From: JAITWN01 sp964546765 | Lineage (GTDB): Bacteria > Pseudomonadota > Gammaproteobacteria > SZUA-140 | Assembly (NCBI GenBank): GCA_964546765.1 | Contig: CAZJKV010000002.1 | Span: 1 to 53,743, forward strand | Length of the DNA: 53,743 bases | Direction: 5' to 3' | Part shown: one piece after another, positions 41,498 to 50,833 of the stretch | How positions within the stretch are numbered: the stretch's first letter is position 1 | Layout of the letters: each line of letters starts with the position of its first letter | The notes under the pieces: model-generated | Database searches by the model: none | Seen by the model: the letters and a program-made list of their open reading frames with translations, nothing else | What the model was told of the DNA's origin: nothing | Program-made: the position numbers and the translations under genes

Positions 41498-43666
41498 ATG
41501 ATTACCCCGGGATCGAGATACCAACAGGATTGGACACATGACATGGCGCCAGAAAATTACAATAGAAATGCATGCGGTTACCTGACGATGCTCCTGCTCG
41601 CGCTGTCGCTGTTTTTCGCGACGGCGGCCACAGGCCATGCCGCCGATCAACGGCTCGAATCCTGGGATTTCTCCGCGCTGCCCGGCAACAAGGTCCAGAT
41701 CCGGTTGGGACTCGCTGGCGTGACGACCGAACCGAATATGCTGAGTTTCTCGATCGACAATCCGGCGCGTATCGCCCTCGATTTCCCCGGCACGACCAGC
41801 GGCGTCCCCAGGCAGAAAACGGTCGGCGTCGGCGTCGTGCGCAGCATCAACGCCGTCGAATCGGGCGGGCGCACGCGCGTCGTGCTGAACCTCGACCGGA
41901 TGGCGCCCTACGAAACCCGTATCGAGGACGGAAATGTCTACATCGTCATCGAAGGCGCCGCTTCACGCGTCGCGCAGGAAGGGAGATCCGGGTTCACCAT
42001 GGCGGCGGCCTCCGGTGAAGCGGCTGGCGCCGGCGCGCAGCGACGGATCTCCGCCATCGATTTCAATCGTGGCCAGCAGGGCGAGGGCCGCATCCTCGTA
42101 ACCCTCCCCGACGTCAACACACCGGTCAACGTCGAGCAGCGGGGCGGCCGCATCACCGTCGATTTCAGGAACGTCCAGTTGCCTGAGGATCTGAAACGGA
42201 GGATGGAAGTCGTCGATTTTGCGACCCCGGTCACGCAGGTCGACAGCTTTCCCGAGGGCGACGGTGTCCGCCTCGTGATCCGGACGGAAGGACTGTTCGA
42301 GCATCTTGCCTACCAGTCCGACCGCACCTTCACCCTCGAGGTCAAGCCGCTCACCCGCGAGCAGCGTGAACAGAGGGAGAAGGAGGAATACACCGGCGAG
42401 CGCCTGTCCCTGAACTTCCAGGACATCGAGGTCAGGGCCGTGCTGCAGATCATCGCCGACTTTACCGGCATGAACATGGTCAGCAGCGATTCGGTGCAGG
42501 GCAACGTGACCCTGCGGCTGCACAATGTCCCCTGGGACCAGGCGCTTGATATCGTGCTCAAGAGCCGGGGACTCGGCATGCGCCAGGTAGGCAATGTGAT
42601 CATGGTGGCGCCGGCGCAGGAGATTGCCGCGCGCGAGAAGCAGGAGTTCGAGTCGCGCCAGCAGCTTGACGACCTGGCGCCGCTGATGTCGGACCTGATC
42701 CAGGTCAATTACGCCAAGGCGGAGGACGTGGCGGTCCTGCTCAAGGCCAAGGAGAACTCGATGCTGTCCGAGCGCGGCAGCGTCACGGTCGACCTGCGCA
42801 CCAACACGCTACTGGTCAGGGACACCTCTGACAAGCTGGTCGATATACGCAACCTGGTCGGCAAGCTGGACATACCCGTCAGGCAGGTGCTGATCGAATC
42901 CCGGGTCGTTGTCGCGAACGACGACTTCAGCCGCGACCTCGGTGTTCGTCTCGGCACGACCGGGGTCAAGAGCCACAGCGGGAGCGGCATCATCGGGACC
43001 TCCGGCACGCTCGCCGGTACCGGGCAGATGGTCGACAGCGCACCGATGCCGGTCAACTTCCCGAGCCTCGACAACCGCCTGAACGTCAACCTGCCGGCCT
43101 CGAACGCGTCCGGCACACCCGCGAACTTCGCGCTCGCGGTGCTCGGATCCGATTACCTGATCGATCTCGAGTTGTCGGCGATGCAGGCGGAGGGCCGCGG
43201 CGAGGTCATCTCGACGCCGCGCGTCATCACCTCCAACCAGAACCAGGCCACCATCGAGCAGGGTGTCGAGATCCCCTACCTGACCGCGGCCTCGAGCGGC
43301 GCGACGACGGTGCAGTTCAAAAAGGCGGTGCTGGGCCTGACGGTCAAGCCGCATATCACGCCTGACGACCGCGTCATCCTCGACCTGTCGGTCAGCAAGG
43401 ACAGTGTCGGCCAGGTCTTCCAGGGCGTCCCGAGCGTAGACACACGCGAGGTCGTGACCCAGGTGCTGGTCAACAACGGCGAGACGGTCGTGCTCGGCGG
43501 AATCTACGAGCAGGAGCGCGCCGAGGGCGTCAACAAGGTGCCCTTCCTCGGCGACCTCCCGATTATCGGCGCACTGTTCCGGCAGAGCAGCCGGGTCGAC
43601 AGCAAGAACGAGCTGCTGATCTTCGTGACGCCGAAGATCCTCAAAGACACCCTGACGATGCGCTGA
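41498..43666 (+). CDS. pilQ: Type IV pilus secretin PilQ
   Basis: A 722-residue outer-membrane secretin. After a signal sequence (hydrophobic stretch GYLTMLLLALSLFFATAA, cut near HAADQ) come two AMIN domains (about 45-250), a secretin N-terminal domain (LSLNFQDIEVRAVLQIIADF), a KH-like N1 domain, and the secretin core with VISTPRVITSNQNQATIEQG and VPFLGDLPIIGALFR near the end. Start is uncertain: 41498 has CGGAGG nine bases upstream; 41471 would give an ATGA overlap with pilP; 41543 gives the shortest signal peptide. Confidence 0.92.
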   Translation: MITPGSRYQQDWTHDMAPENYNRNACGYLTMLLLALSLFFATAATGHAADQRLESWDFSALPGNKVQIRLGLAGVTTEPNMLSFSIDNPARIALDFPGTTSGVPRQKTVGVGVVRSINAVESGGRTRVVLNLDRMAPYETRIEDGNVYIVIEGAASRVAQEGRSGFTMAAASGEAAGAGAQRRISAIDFNRGQQGEGRILVTLPDVNTPVNVEQRGGRITVDFRNVQLPEDLKRRMEVVDFATPVTQVDSFPEGDGVRLVIRTEGLFEHLAYQSDRTFTLEVKPLTREQREQREKEEYTGERLSLNFQDIEVRAVLQIIADFTGMNMVSSDSVQGNVTLRLHNVPWDQALDIVLKSRGLGMRQVGNVIMVAPAQEIAAREKQEFESRQQLDDLAPLMSDLIQVNYAKAEDVAVLLKAKENSMLSERGSVTVDLRTNTLLVRDTSDKLVDIRNLVGKLDIPVRQVLIESRVVVANDDFSRDLGVRLGTTGVKSHSGSGIIGTSGTLAGTGQMVDSAPMPVNFPSLDNRLNVNLPASNASGTPANFALAVLGSDYLIDLELSAMQAEGRGEVISTPRVITSNQNQATIEQGVEIPYLTAASSGATTVQFKKAVLGLTVKPHITPDDRVILDLSVSKDSVGQVFQGVPSVDTREVVTQVLVNNGETVVLGGIYEQERAEGVNKVPFLGDLPIIGALFRQSSRVDSKNELLIFVTPKILKDTLTMR

Positions 43667-43688
43667 TTCCGGATACGAGACTACGGCC

Positions 43689-45623
43689 ATGAAAAGAAAC
43701 AATATCAAAACGATCCTGGCGGCGCTCGCGGTGTTGTTGTCAGGTCTGCTGCTGACTGCCTGCAACAGCGAAGACGGATTCTTCGTATCCGGTAACGGCG
43801 GGGCGGGAGGCGACTCTACCGCGGCCTCGATCACCTTGCTCGCGAGTTCGCCCCAACTCGGTTCGAGCGACAGCGCCTCGGTAACGATTACCGCGATCGT
43901 CATGGACGGCAGTAACAACCTGCTGAACTCGGTCCCGGTCGCATTCTCCGCGAGCAGCGGCGCCCTCGAACTCCCACCGACCAGTGGTGGATCGCAGCCG
44001 CTGACGAACGCCTCCGGCCAAGTCGTCGCGACGCTGTCGTCCGGCGGCGACTACCAGAACCGCACGATCACCGTCACGGCGTCCAGCGGTGGCGTCACCA
44101 GCAGCGTGAATATCAATGTCGCCGGCACCAGCCTGTCCATCAGCGGTGAAAACTCTGCGACCATCGGCGACAATACCACGCTGACGATCGTGCTGACCGA
44201 TTCCGCCGGCGCTCCCATACCGGGTCGCACTGTCACGGTCTCGTCCGAACTCGGCAATCCGCTGAGTGCTACGACTTTGACGACGAGTTCAGCGGGCCAG
44301 GTGCAAGTCGTCGTTACCGCGATCACCCCGGGTACGGACACCATCACTGCTAGCGCGCAGGGCATCAGCACGAGTCGCAGCCTGACGGTCTCAGGAGACC
44401 AGTTCCTGATGACTACGCCTGCTTCCGGTGCAAACCTCCAGATCGGCCAGTGCAGCAACATCCAGGTCAACTGGAGGCAGAATAACGTGGCGGTCAACGG
44501 TGAAGCCGTGGGCTTTTCAACCACGCGCGGCACACTCTACTCTGACGCGGGGTGCACGACGCCTGCAAATTCGGCGGTTACGGACGGCACCGGCACCGCG
44601 ACACTGAGGATTTCGTCAAACAATGCCGGCCCGGCAGTGCTGACCGCGTTCGTCGCCGGCGGTCCCTCGACCAGCCGGTCAATCAACTTCATCGCAACCG
44701 TGCCTGCAACGATCTCCCTGCAGGCGAGTCCGACGACCATCGGGCCCAACGATGGTTCGCAAACGAACCAGCAGTCGACGATCACCGCGATCCTGCGCGA
44801 TGCCAACAACAACCTGGTCGCGGGCAAGGCGATCCGCTTCTCGATCATCCAGGATAACAGCGGCGGCTCCCTGACTACGGCCACTGCGACCACGGACACC
44901 CTCGGACGCGCCTCGACGACCTATGTCTCATCGTCCGCCACGACCGCAAAGGACGGCGTAGTCATCCGCGCCGAGGTCGATGAGAATACCGCGATCAACA
45001 CGTCGGTCTCCCTGACGGTGGCCCAGAGTCCGCTGTTCGTGCGCCTCGGCACCGGAAACCTGATCGAGAACGTCGGGCAGACCCAGTACAACAAGAAATA
45101 CACCGTTATCGTGACGGACGCGAACGGCAACGCGGCTGCGAACGCGAGCGTCAACCTTTCGGTCACGCCGGTGTCCTTCACCAAGGGCAGTTATATCTAT
45201 GACACCAGTGTCTGGGTGCAGACGGCCTTCGACATCAATCTGGATCCCGTCGCAGGCAACCCGCAGTCTCTGGCAAACCGCTGCGCGAGCGAAGACCTGA
45301 ACGAGAACGGCATCCTGGACGGGGGAGAGGATATCAACCAGGACGGTCAGCTGACGCCCGGCAATGTCGTGTCCGTGCCGCCCGCGGTGACCACCGGCGC
45401 CAACGGCACCTTCGAGTTCGACGTGATCTATCCGCGCCAGTACGGTAACTGGACACGCGTCAGGCTCTCCGCCACGACATCGGTTGCCGGCACCGAATCC
45501 AGCGACAGCGTCATTTTCTGGCTGCCGGTCGCGGCCGCGGACATGACGAACCAGAACACGCCGCCGCCTGGAACCCCGAGTCCGTTCGGTTACGTCACGG
45601 GCGACTGCTCCAGTACCGACTGA
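43689..45623 (+). CDS. Ig-like multi-domain lipoprotein (Big_1 type)
   Basis: A 644-residue surface or periplasmic protein. The signal peptide ends in lipobox LLTAC (Cys25), followed by a Gly/Ser linker. At least four repeated beta-sandwich modules of about 100 residues follow, with recurring phrases such as ITAIVMDGSNNLLNSVPVAF, LTIVLTDSAGAPIPGRTVTV, ITAILRDANNNLVAGKAIRF and YTVIVTDANGNAAANASVNL, typical of bacterial Ig-like domain 1 (invasin/intimin). Near 535-555 DLNENGILDGGEDINQDG resembles calcium-binding dockerin/EF-hand loops. It lies 22 bp behind pilQ and ahead of a terminator, so it is probably the last gene of the pilus operon; adhesion is a reasonable guess. Confidence 0.85.
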   Translation: MKRNNIKTILAALAVLLSGLLLTACNSEDGFFVSGNGGAGGDSTAASITLLASSPQLGSSDSASVTITAIVMDGSNNLLNSVPVAFSASSGALELPPTSGGSQPLTNASGQVVATLSSGGDYQNRTITVTASSGGVTSSVNINVAGTSLSISGENSATIGDNTTLTIVLTDSAGAPIPGRTVTVSSELGNPLSATTLTTSSAGQVQVVVTAITPGTDTITASAQGISTSRSLTVSGDQFLMTTPASGANLQIGQCSNIQVNWRQNNVAVNGEAVGFSTTRGTLYSDAGCTTPANSAVTDGTGTATLRISSNNAGPAVLTAFVAGGPSTSRSINFIATVPATISLQASPTTIGPNDGSQTNQQSTITAILRDANNNLVAGKAIRFSIIQDNSGGSLTTATATTDTLGRASTTYVSSSATTAKDGVVIRAEVDENTAINTSVSLTVAQSPLFVRLGTGNLIENVGQTQYNKKYTVIVTDANGNAAANASVNLSVTPVSFTKGSYIYDTSVWVQTAFDINLDPVAGNPQSLANRCASEDLNENGILDGGEDINQDGQLTPGNVVSVPPAVTTGANGTFEFDVIYPRQYGNWTRVRLSATTSVAGTESSDSVIFWLPVAAADMTNQNTPPPGTPSPFGYVTGDCSSTD

Positions 45624-45641
45624 TCCGTATCATCGATTCGA

Positions 45642-45672
45642 ACAGGACAGGCCTGGCGCCTGTCCTGTTTTT
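45642..45672 (+). terminator. Intrinsic terminator of the pil operon
   Basis: Perfect 11-bp stem ACAGGACAGGC/GCCTGTCCTGT (45642-45652/45658-45668) with a 5-base loop, followed by five T. It ends the pilM-pilQ-lipoprotein transcript and separates it from aroK. Confidence 0.92.
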
Positions 45673-45746
45673 ATATGTTTGAGAAGTCGCGATTTTCGAT
45701 CCGGCCGCTGTTGTGCCAGCGCCTGTTCTCTGCCTAACATAGGGCG

Positions 45747-46331
45747 ATGGAACAGCCCAGGCCCAATATCTTCCTGGTCGGTCCGATGGGCGTCGGCAAG
45801 ACGACGATCGGCCGTCACCTCGCGCGCGCGCTCGGTCTGGAATTCATCGACAGCGACCATGTCATCGAGGAGCGCTGCGGGGCCGATATCCCGTGGATCT
45901 TCGATATCGAGGGCGAAGCCGGCTTCCGGCGCCGCGAGCGGGCTGTGATCGGGGAACTGGCGCGACGGCACGGCATCGTGCTTGCGACCGGCGGCGGGGC
46001 GGTGCTCGACCCTGACAATCGGAACGATCTCGATCGCCATGGCACGGTCGTCTACCTCCAGGCCTCGATCGACCGGATACTGACGCGCACCGGCAAATCC
46101 CAGAACCGGCCGCTGCTGCGGACTGATGATCCGCGCACGCGCGTGGAGGAACTGCTGGCCGAGCGCGAACCCCTGTATCGCGAGATCGCTGACATCACCG
46201 TGGAAACTGACCGACGCGGCATTCGCAGCACTGTGAACTTCATACTCAAGCATCTGCCCGAACGGAAACACGGCGGCCGTGCACGCGGTCCGGGTAAACG
46301 CATCACGCATGCGCGGGGCGCACGCCCTTGA
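45747..46331 (+). CDS. aroK: Shikimate kinase
   Basis: A 194-residue P-loop kinase for the fifth step of chorismate synthesis. GPMGVGKTTIGRHLA is the P-loop (about 12), DSDHVIEERCG binds shikimate, FRRRE carries a substrate arginine, and LATGGGAVL is conserved; the lid is RPLLRTDDP. The C-terminal tail is longer than usual and basic (KHGGRARGPGKRITHARG). The stop overlaps the aroB start (TTGA). Confidence 0.95.
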   Translation: MEQPRPNIFLVGPMGVGKTTIGRHLARALGLEFIDSDHVIEERCGADIPWIFDIEGEAGFRRRERAVIGELARRHGIVLATGGGAVLDPDNRNDLDRHGTVVYLQASIDRILTRTGKSQNRPLLRTDDPRTRVEELLAEREPLYREIADITVETDRRGIRSTVNFILKHLPERKHGGRARGPGKRITHARGARP

Positions 46332-47419
46332 TACGTACACTGACCGTCGAGCTCGGCGAGCGCAGCTACCCGATCCATATCGGACCAGGGCTGCTGTCGC
46401 GCCCGGAATTGATAGTGTCCCACATCGCGGGACGGCAGGTCATGGTGGTCAGCAACGAGACCGTGGCGCCGCTCTGGCTCGAAGCGGCGCTCGAACTGTT
46501 TGCCGGATATCGGTGCAACGAGGTGATACTGCCCGACGGGGAGGCGTACAAGGATCTCGGCACCCTGAATACCATCTTCGACGCGCTGCTGCGCCGGCAG
46601 TGCGACCGCAGCGTTACGCTCGTAGCGCTCGGCGGCGGGGTCGTCGGCGACATGACCGGATTCGCCGCGGCCTGTTATCAGCGCGGGGTGGCTTTCATCC
46701 AGATCCCGACCACGCTGCTGGCCCAGGTGGATTCCTCGGTCGGCGGCAAGACCGGCGTCAACCATTCGCTCGGCAAGAACATGATCGGTGCATTTCACCA
46801 GCCGCGCTGCGTGATTGCCGATATCGACACCCTGAACACGCTGGCGGACCGGGAGCTGCGCGCCGGTGTCGCCGAGGCCATCAAGTACGGGCTGATCCGC
46901 GACCGCGCGTTCTTCGAATGGCTGGAGGGGCACATCGACGCGGTGCTGGCCCGCGCTCCCGAGGCGCTGATCCATGTCATCGAGCGATCGTGCCGCAACA
47001 AGGCCGATATCGTAGCCGCCGACGAACATGAAGCCGGCGTGCGCGCCTTGCTGAACCTCGGTCATACCTTCGGCCATGCGATTGAAACCGGCATCGGTTA
47101 CGGCAAGTGGCTGCACGGCGAGGCGGTCGCGGCGGGCATGTGCGCTGCGGCGCACCTGTCGGCACAACTGGGCGACCTGGAGGCGCGGGACCTCGATCCC
47201 ATCGTGGCCCTGATAGGACGCGCCGGCCTGCCGGTCCGGCTGCACGCCGGACTCGACAGCGCGCGTTACCTCGAATTGATGGCGGTCGACAAGAAGGTGC
47301 AGGCGGGCAGGATCCGCCTGGTGCTGTTGCGGGGGATCGGCGCCGCGCATATCGCCGGGGACTACGGCGTCGACGCCCTCGAACGCACGCTCGAGGCCTG
47401 CGCGGGGCGGGAGGGCTAG
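46328..47419 (+). CDS. aroB: 3-dehydroquinate synthase
   Basis: A 363-residue NAD- and metal-dependent enzyme for the second shikimate step. Motifs: VVSNETVAPLW, LPDGEAYKDL, ALGGGVVGDMTGFAAACYQRG, QIPTTLLAQVDSSVGGKTGVN, and metal ligands in RAGVAEAIKYG, LNLGHTFGHAIE and LHGEAVAAGM. The start is TTG overlapping the aroK stop, and MIRTLTVELGERSYPI is the normal family start, so the rare codon is accepted. Confidence 0.96.
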   Translation: MIRTLTVELGERSYPIHIGPGLLSRPELIVSHIAGRQVMVVSNETVAPLWLEAALELFAGYRCNEVILPDGEAYKDLGTLNTIFDALLRRQCDRSVTLVALGGGVVGDMTGFAAACYQRGVAFIQIPTTLLAQVDSSVGGKTGVNHSLGKNMIGAFHQPRCVIADIDTLNTLADRELRAGVAEAIKYGLIRDRAFFEWLEGHIDAVLARAPEALIHVIERSCRNKADIVAADEHEAGVRALLNLGHTFGHAIETGIGYGKWLHGEAVAAGMCAAAHLSAQLGDLEARDLDPIVALIGRAGLPVRLHAGLDSARYLELMAVDKKVQAGRIRLVLLRGIGAAHIAGDYGVDALERTLEACAGREG

Positions 47420-47425
47420 TCGGTC

Positions 47426-48598
47426 ATGCCGGACGCCAGCGCAATGGAGATCGGGCTTGCGCCATGGGCGGCCAGTCAGCGGACGTCGCGCGGCCGCCGT
47501 CACCCGGAACCGTCGCCCGGCTACCGCAGCGAATACCAGCGCGACCGCGACCGTATCGTGCACTCAGGCGCCTTCCGCCGCCTCGAATACAAGACCCAGG
47601 TCTTCGTAAATCACGAAGGGGACATGTTCCGCACCCGGCTGACCCATTCCATAGAAGTGGCGCAGATCGGACGCGCGATCGCGCGGGCGCTCGGGATCAA
47701 CGAGGACCTGACCGAAGCGATTGCGCTGGCGCACGACCTCGGGCACACGCCGTTCGGGCATGCCGGGCAGGACGCGCTGAATTCCTGCATGAAGGATTAC
47801 GAGGGATTCGAGCACAACCTCCAGTCGCTGCGGGTCGTTGATGAACTCGAGGAACGCTATGCCGGCTTCAACGGCCTGAACCTGACCTACGAGACCCGGG
47901 AAGGCATCCTGAAGCACTGTTCGCCGCGCCATGCGGCCGGGCTAGGCGAACTCGGTGAGCGCTTCATGAAGCGGCTGCAGCCGACGCTGGAGGCCCAGCT
48001 CGCGAACCTGTCCGATGAGATCGCGTACAACAATCACGATGTCGACGACGGGTTGCGCGCCGGTCTGATCTCGGTCGGGGAATTGTGCGATATCCGCCTG
48101 TTTCGTGAACAGCATGACGCCGTCGCCCGGCAGTATCCGGGTATCGGACCGCGTCGCATGCAGCACGAGATCGTGCGCCGCATGATCAATCGCCAGGTCA
48201 GCGACCTGATCGAACACAGCCGGGCGCGCATCGAAGGGTCCGGAGTCGCGTCGCTCGATGAGGTGCGGGCCGGGCCGGAACCGCTGATCCGCTTCAGCGA
48301 AGAGATGACGGCCTGGAATCTCGAGCTCAAGCGTTTTCTCCGTGACCGGCTCTACCGTCATTACCGTGTCCGGCGCATGACCGCCAAGGCGGATCGCATC
48401 GTGCGCGCCCTGTTCGACACCTTTATCGCCGAGATCGACGTGCTGCCGATCGAGTACCAGCAAAAGGCCCGCGAGGCAGAACAGGCGCAGGGTGTTGCGG
48501 GCAGGGCGCGGGTGGTGGCAGACTACATCGCGGGCATGACCGACCGCTATGCGATCGGCGAATACGAAAAGCTGTTCAATCCGTCCGTGCTCACCTGA
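47426..48598 (+). CDS. dgt: dGTPase-like HD phosphohydrolase
   Basis: A 390-residue deoxyguanosinetriphosphate triphosphohydrolase-like protein. It shows YRSEYQRDRDRIVHSGAFRR, KTQVFVNHEGDMFRTRLTHS (first metal histidine), IALAHDLGHTPFGHAGQ (HD motif) and LSDEIAYNNHDVDDGLRAG (last ligand). It splits dNTPs to deoxynucleoside and triphosphate. Length matches the short bacterial branch. Fifth to seventh base after aroB; co-transcribed. Confidence 0.93.
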   Translation: MPDASAMEIGLAPWAASQRTSRGRRHPEPSPGYRSEYQRDRDRIVHSGAFRRLEYKTQVFVNHEGDMFRTRLTHSIEVAQIGRAIARALGINEDLTEAIALAHDLGHTPFGHAGQDALNSCMKDYEGFEHNLQSLRVVDELEERYAGFNGLNLTYETREGILKHCSPRHAAGLGELGERFMKRLQPTLEAQLANLSDEIAYNNHDVDDGLRAGLISVGELCDIRLFREQHDAVARQYPGIGPRRMQHEIVRRMINRQVSDLIEHSRARIEGSGVASLDEVRAGPEPLIRFSEEMTAWNLELKRFLRDRLYRHYRVRRMTAKADRIVRALFDTFIAEIDVLPIEYQQKAREAEQAQGVAGRARVVADYIAGMTDRYAIGEYEKLFNPSVLT

Positions 48599-48642
48599 GC
48601 CGGGTACCCGGTCTTGCCGCCGACGCGGGCCGGACTCCATCC

Positions 48643-48897
48643 ATGCGAATATATATGCAGATTGCGCCAACCCCGAACAAGCCGCCGGGGTTCTATCACC
48701 TGATCCTGCAGCCGGATCTGCTCGGTGGCTGGTCGCTGATCCGCGAATCGGGCAGGCAGGGTGCGACCGGGCGGGTCAGGCGTGACCACTATCCGGACCG
48801 GGACGCGGCGATCGAGGCAATGATGCGCCTGCGCGACGAACGCCTGAAAGGCGGATATCGCGTCGTGTACGTGCAGGGAGAACAACGGCCGGCATGA
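48643..48897 (+). CDS. Small WGR-like domain protein
   Basis: An 84-residue protein resembling a WGR domain: FYHLILQPDLLGGWSLIRES, then a GRQGATGRVRRDHYPDRDAA stretch and AIEAMMRLRDERLKGGYRVV. WGR domains bind nucleic acids or polynucleotides in PARPs and in small bacterial proteins. Function is unknown. Its stop overlaps the damX-like start (ATGA), so translation is coupled. Confidence 0.75.
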   Translation: MRIYMQIAPTPNKPPGFYHLILQPDLLGGWSLIRESGRQGATGRVRRDHYPDRDAAIEAMMRLRDERLKGGYRVVYVQGEQRPA

Positions 48898-50468
48898 GCG
48901 AACAGCCCGCGAATACCATGTATCGTCACGATACGCGCGCCGCCGGGTCACGGGGCCCGGATCCATTCGAATCCTCGTGGCGGCAGGAATACTGGTACAA
49001 CGAGCCGGTCAGGGAAAAACGGCTCTACCTGCTGCTGCATCTTGCGCCTTACAGCGCGGTGCTGATGGTCACCGGCGACGAGGGCAGCGGCAAGACGACG
49101 CTGCTGCACCAGTTCCTGGCCCGTGCGAACGACACCTGGCGCATCTGTTCGATCCAGGGCGCAGCCGACATCGATCACCTGGAGATCCTGGATACGCTCG
49201 AACAGGAGCTGTCGTTGCGCGCCGAATCGTATGCGGACGAGGACGAGCGCATCCTGTATCTGCGCGAGAGCCTGCACGCGTTGCGGCGCGGCTCGCTTGT
49301 TCCGATCGTCGTCGTCGATGACGCCCACCTGCTGCCTCAGGCCGCATTGACGATGATCACACGCCTGACTGAGCCGCGCGAGGACGGCGAGGTCCTGCTG
49401 GGCGCGCTGATGTTCGGAGAGGAGTCGCTCCAGGAGCGCTTCATGCTGCCCGGCCCCGGCAATCTGCGCGAGCATGTCAACCATACCTTTGAACTCGCCC
49501 CGCTCGGCGAGGAAGGCACGACCGGGTATATCCGCCATCGCATGCAGGTCGCCGGGCGCGACCCGGACAGCCTGTTCACACCGGCGGTGCTGAAGTTCAT
49601 CCACGTAGCGTCCCGCGGGCAACCTGGACGCATCAACGAGCTGGCCCGCGGGGTGCTGCGCAATGAAGGCCAGATGGATTATCCGATGACGGCGGCACCG
49701 GGCCTGGTGGGCCGCGTCCTGTTGCGCTACGGCCTTGCCGCGTTCGCAATCTCGCTGGTCGTCGTCGCAATGTTTTACCAGGACACGCTGAAGGAGTTCA
49801 CGACCCCCGGGCCGGCGCCGGTCATCGTCGACGCCGGCACGCCGCCGGCGCTTCCCGGGCCTGCGCCCGGCGAGCCGGTCGAGGGCGAACAGGGCCCGGT
49901 TGCGCCGGTGACTGGAGACATCCCCCCGCCGCCATCCGACGAAGTGGAAATCGCGCAAGCTGCGGACCCCGTGCCCGCGATGTCCGCGCCGGCGGATCCC
50001 CAATTGTCCGCGGGCGTGGACACCCGGGCAGAAGCGGAGCACCAGACGCCGGTGATCGAGGCGATGCCTCCGGATGACCCATCTCCGGTACCCGCGCAGG
50101 CCGCGGTGGAACTGCCGCCGCCCTCCCGGACACCCATGGATACGCCCGCTGCGGAGTCGCCATGGCCACGCGGTGCCGACTGGTTGCTGGCCCAGGCACC
50201 GGGGCATTTTACGCTGCAGTTGTTCGCCAGCACCGAGGACCGCGCGCGCGTCTTCGTCGAACGGCACAGACTCGGGGAAGGGATTGCGATCTTCCGGGCC
50301 AAAGGCGGCGATGCCCCGCTCTATGCCGTCACCCACGGCATCTACCCCACCCGACAGGATGCCGCCACGGCGGCCGGGCTGCCCGGGATCGCCGGGTTGG
50401 AGGGCGTAAAACCCTGGGTCCGCTCGCTGCGCGATGTCCAGGGCGCCATCGGCGCCGCCGAACCTTAA
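48894..50468 (+). CDS. damX: DamX-like AAA ATPase with SPOR domain
   Basis: A 524-residue inner-membrane protein. An AAA/ExeA-like ATPase (about 30-260) has Walker A GDEGSGKTTLLHQF (about 60) and Walker B IVVVDDAHLL (about 140). A membrane helix (about 280-297) leads to a long proline/alanine/glutamate-rich periplasmic linker and a C-terminal SPOR domain (about 435-515: HFTLQLFASTEDRARVFVE and YAVTHGIYPTRQDA), which binds denuded septal peptidoglycan. DamX marks the division site. Position after aroK-aroB matches E. coli damX. Confidence 0.9.
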   Translation: MSEQPANTMYRHDTRAAGSRGPDPFESSWRQEYWYNEPVREKRLYLLLHLAPYSAVLMVTGDEGSGKTTLLHQFLARANDTWRICSIQGAADIDHLEILDTLEQELSLRAESYADEDERILYLRESLHALRRGSLVPIVVVDDAHLLPQAALTMITRLTEPREDGEVLLGALMFGEESLQERFMLPGPGNLREHVNHTFELAPLGEEGTTGYIRHRMQVAGRDPDSLFTPAVLKFIHVASRGQPGRINELARGVLRNEGQMDYPMTAAPGLVGRVLLRYGLAAFAISLVVVAMFYQDTLKEFTTPGPAPVIVDAGTPPALPGPAPGEPVEGEQGPVAPVTGDIPPPPSDEVEIAQAADPVPAMSAPADPQLSAGVDTRAEAEHQTPVIEAMPPDDPSPVPAQAAVELPPPSRTPMDTPAAESPWPRGADWLLAQAPGHFTLQLFASTEDRARVFVERHRLGEGIAIFRAKGGDAPLYAVTHGIYPTRQDAATAAGLPGIAGLEGVKPWVRSLRDVQGAIGAAEP

Positions 50469-50532
50469 AAATTCATGAATTCAATCAACAGGTAATCCAT
50501 CGCATCCGTCCCTGCTACCGGGATCTGCTTTA

Positions 50533-50561
50533 TTGAAGGCGAGGGCGCAGACGAGTATAAT
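50533..50561 (+). promoter_or_regulatory. Probable gltB promoter
   Basis: TTGAAG (50533-50538) and TATAAT (50556-50561) separated by 17 bp, followed by a T/C run. This is the best promoter-like match upstream of gltB and implies a start near 50568. Confidence 0.7.
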
Positions 50562-50595
50562 TTTTCCCCTTGCGTCTTGAACTTGCGTCTCCAGG

Positions 50596-50634
50596 ATGAT
50601 GCATTGGCATGATGCATTGGCGTAATGCATCGGC
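50596..50634 (+). repeat. Three 13-bp tandem repeats
   Basis: ATGATGCATTGGC occurs twice without gap (50596-50608, 50609-50621), then GTAATGCATCGGC (50622-50634), differing at three positions. Each copy holds the palindrome ATGCAT. It lies just downstream of the likely transcription start, so it could bind a regulator of glutamate synthase or form part of an RNA structure. Confidence 0.8.
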
Positions 50635-50833
50635 GCATGCCTTGCGCGGGACGCGGCCACGACATGCGTCGAAGCAAGACTACCGGAATGCGACTTCCGC
50701 CGGTTTCGACCACAGGTTCCATGATCCCCGGCGCGGTGACAGGCAGGTCGAGCGGCTGCATGCAGCTCCGCTCTCCCGATTATGTGGAAGACGTGACGTG
50801 GCTCGACGCGTCAACAATGACTGGATACGGTAC

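Larger units (their letters stand above)
50469..50833 (+). other. gltB upstream region
   Basis: A 365-bp stretch without a credible gene. It contains the promoter at 50533-50561, a repeated 9-mer CTTGCGTCT (50569-50577 and 50582-50590), a 13-bp tandem repeat (50596-50634), and a further leader of about 200 nt. A long untranslated leader of about 265 nt is implied for gltB. Confidence 0.6.
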
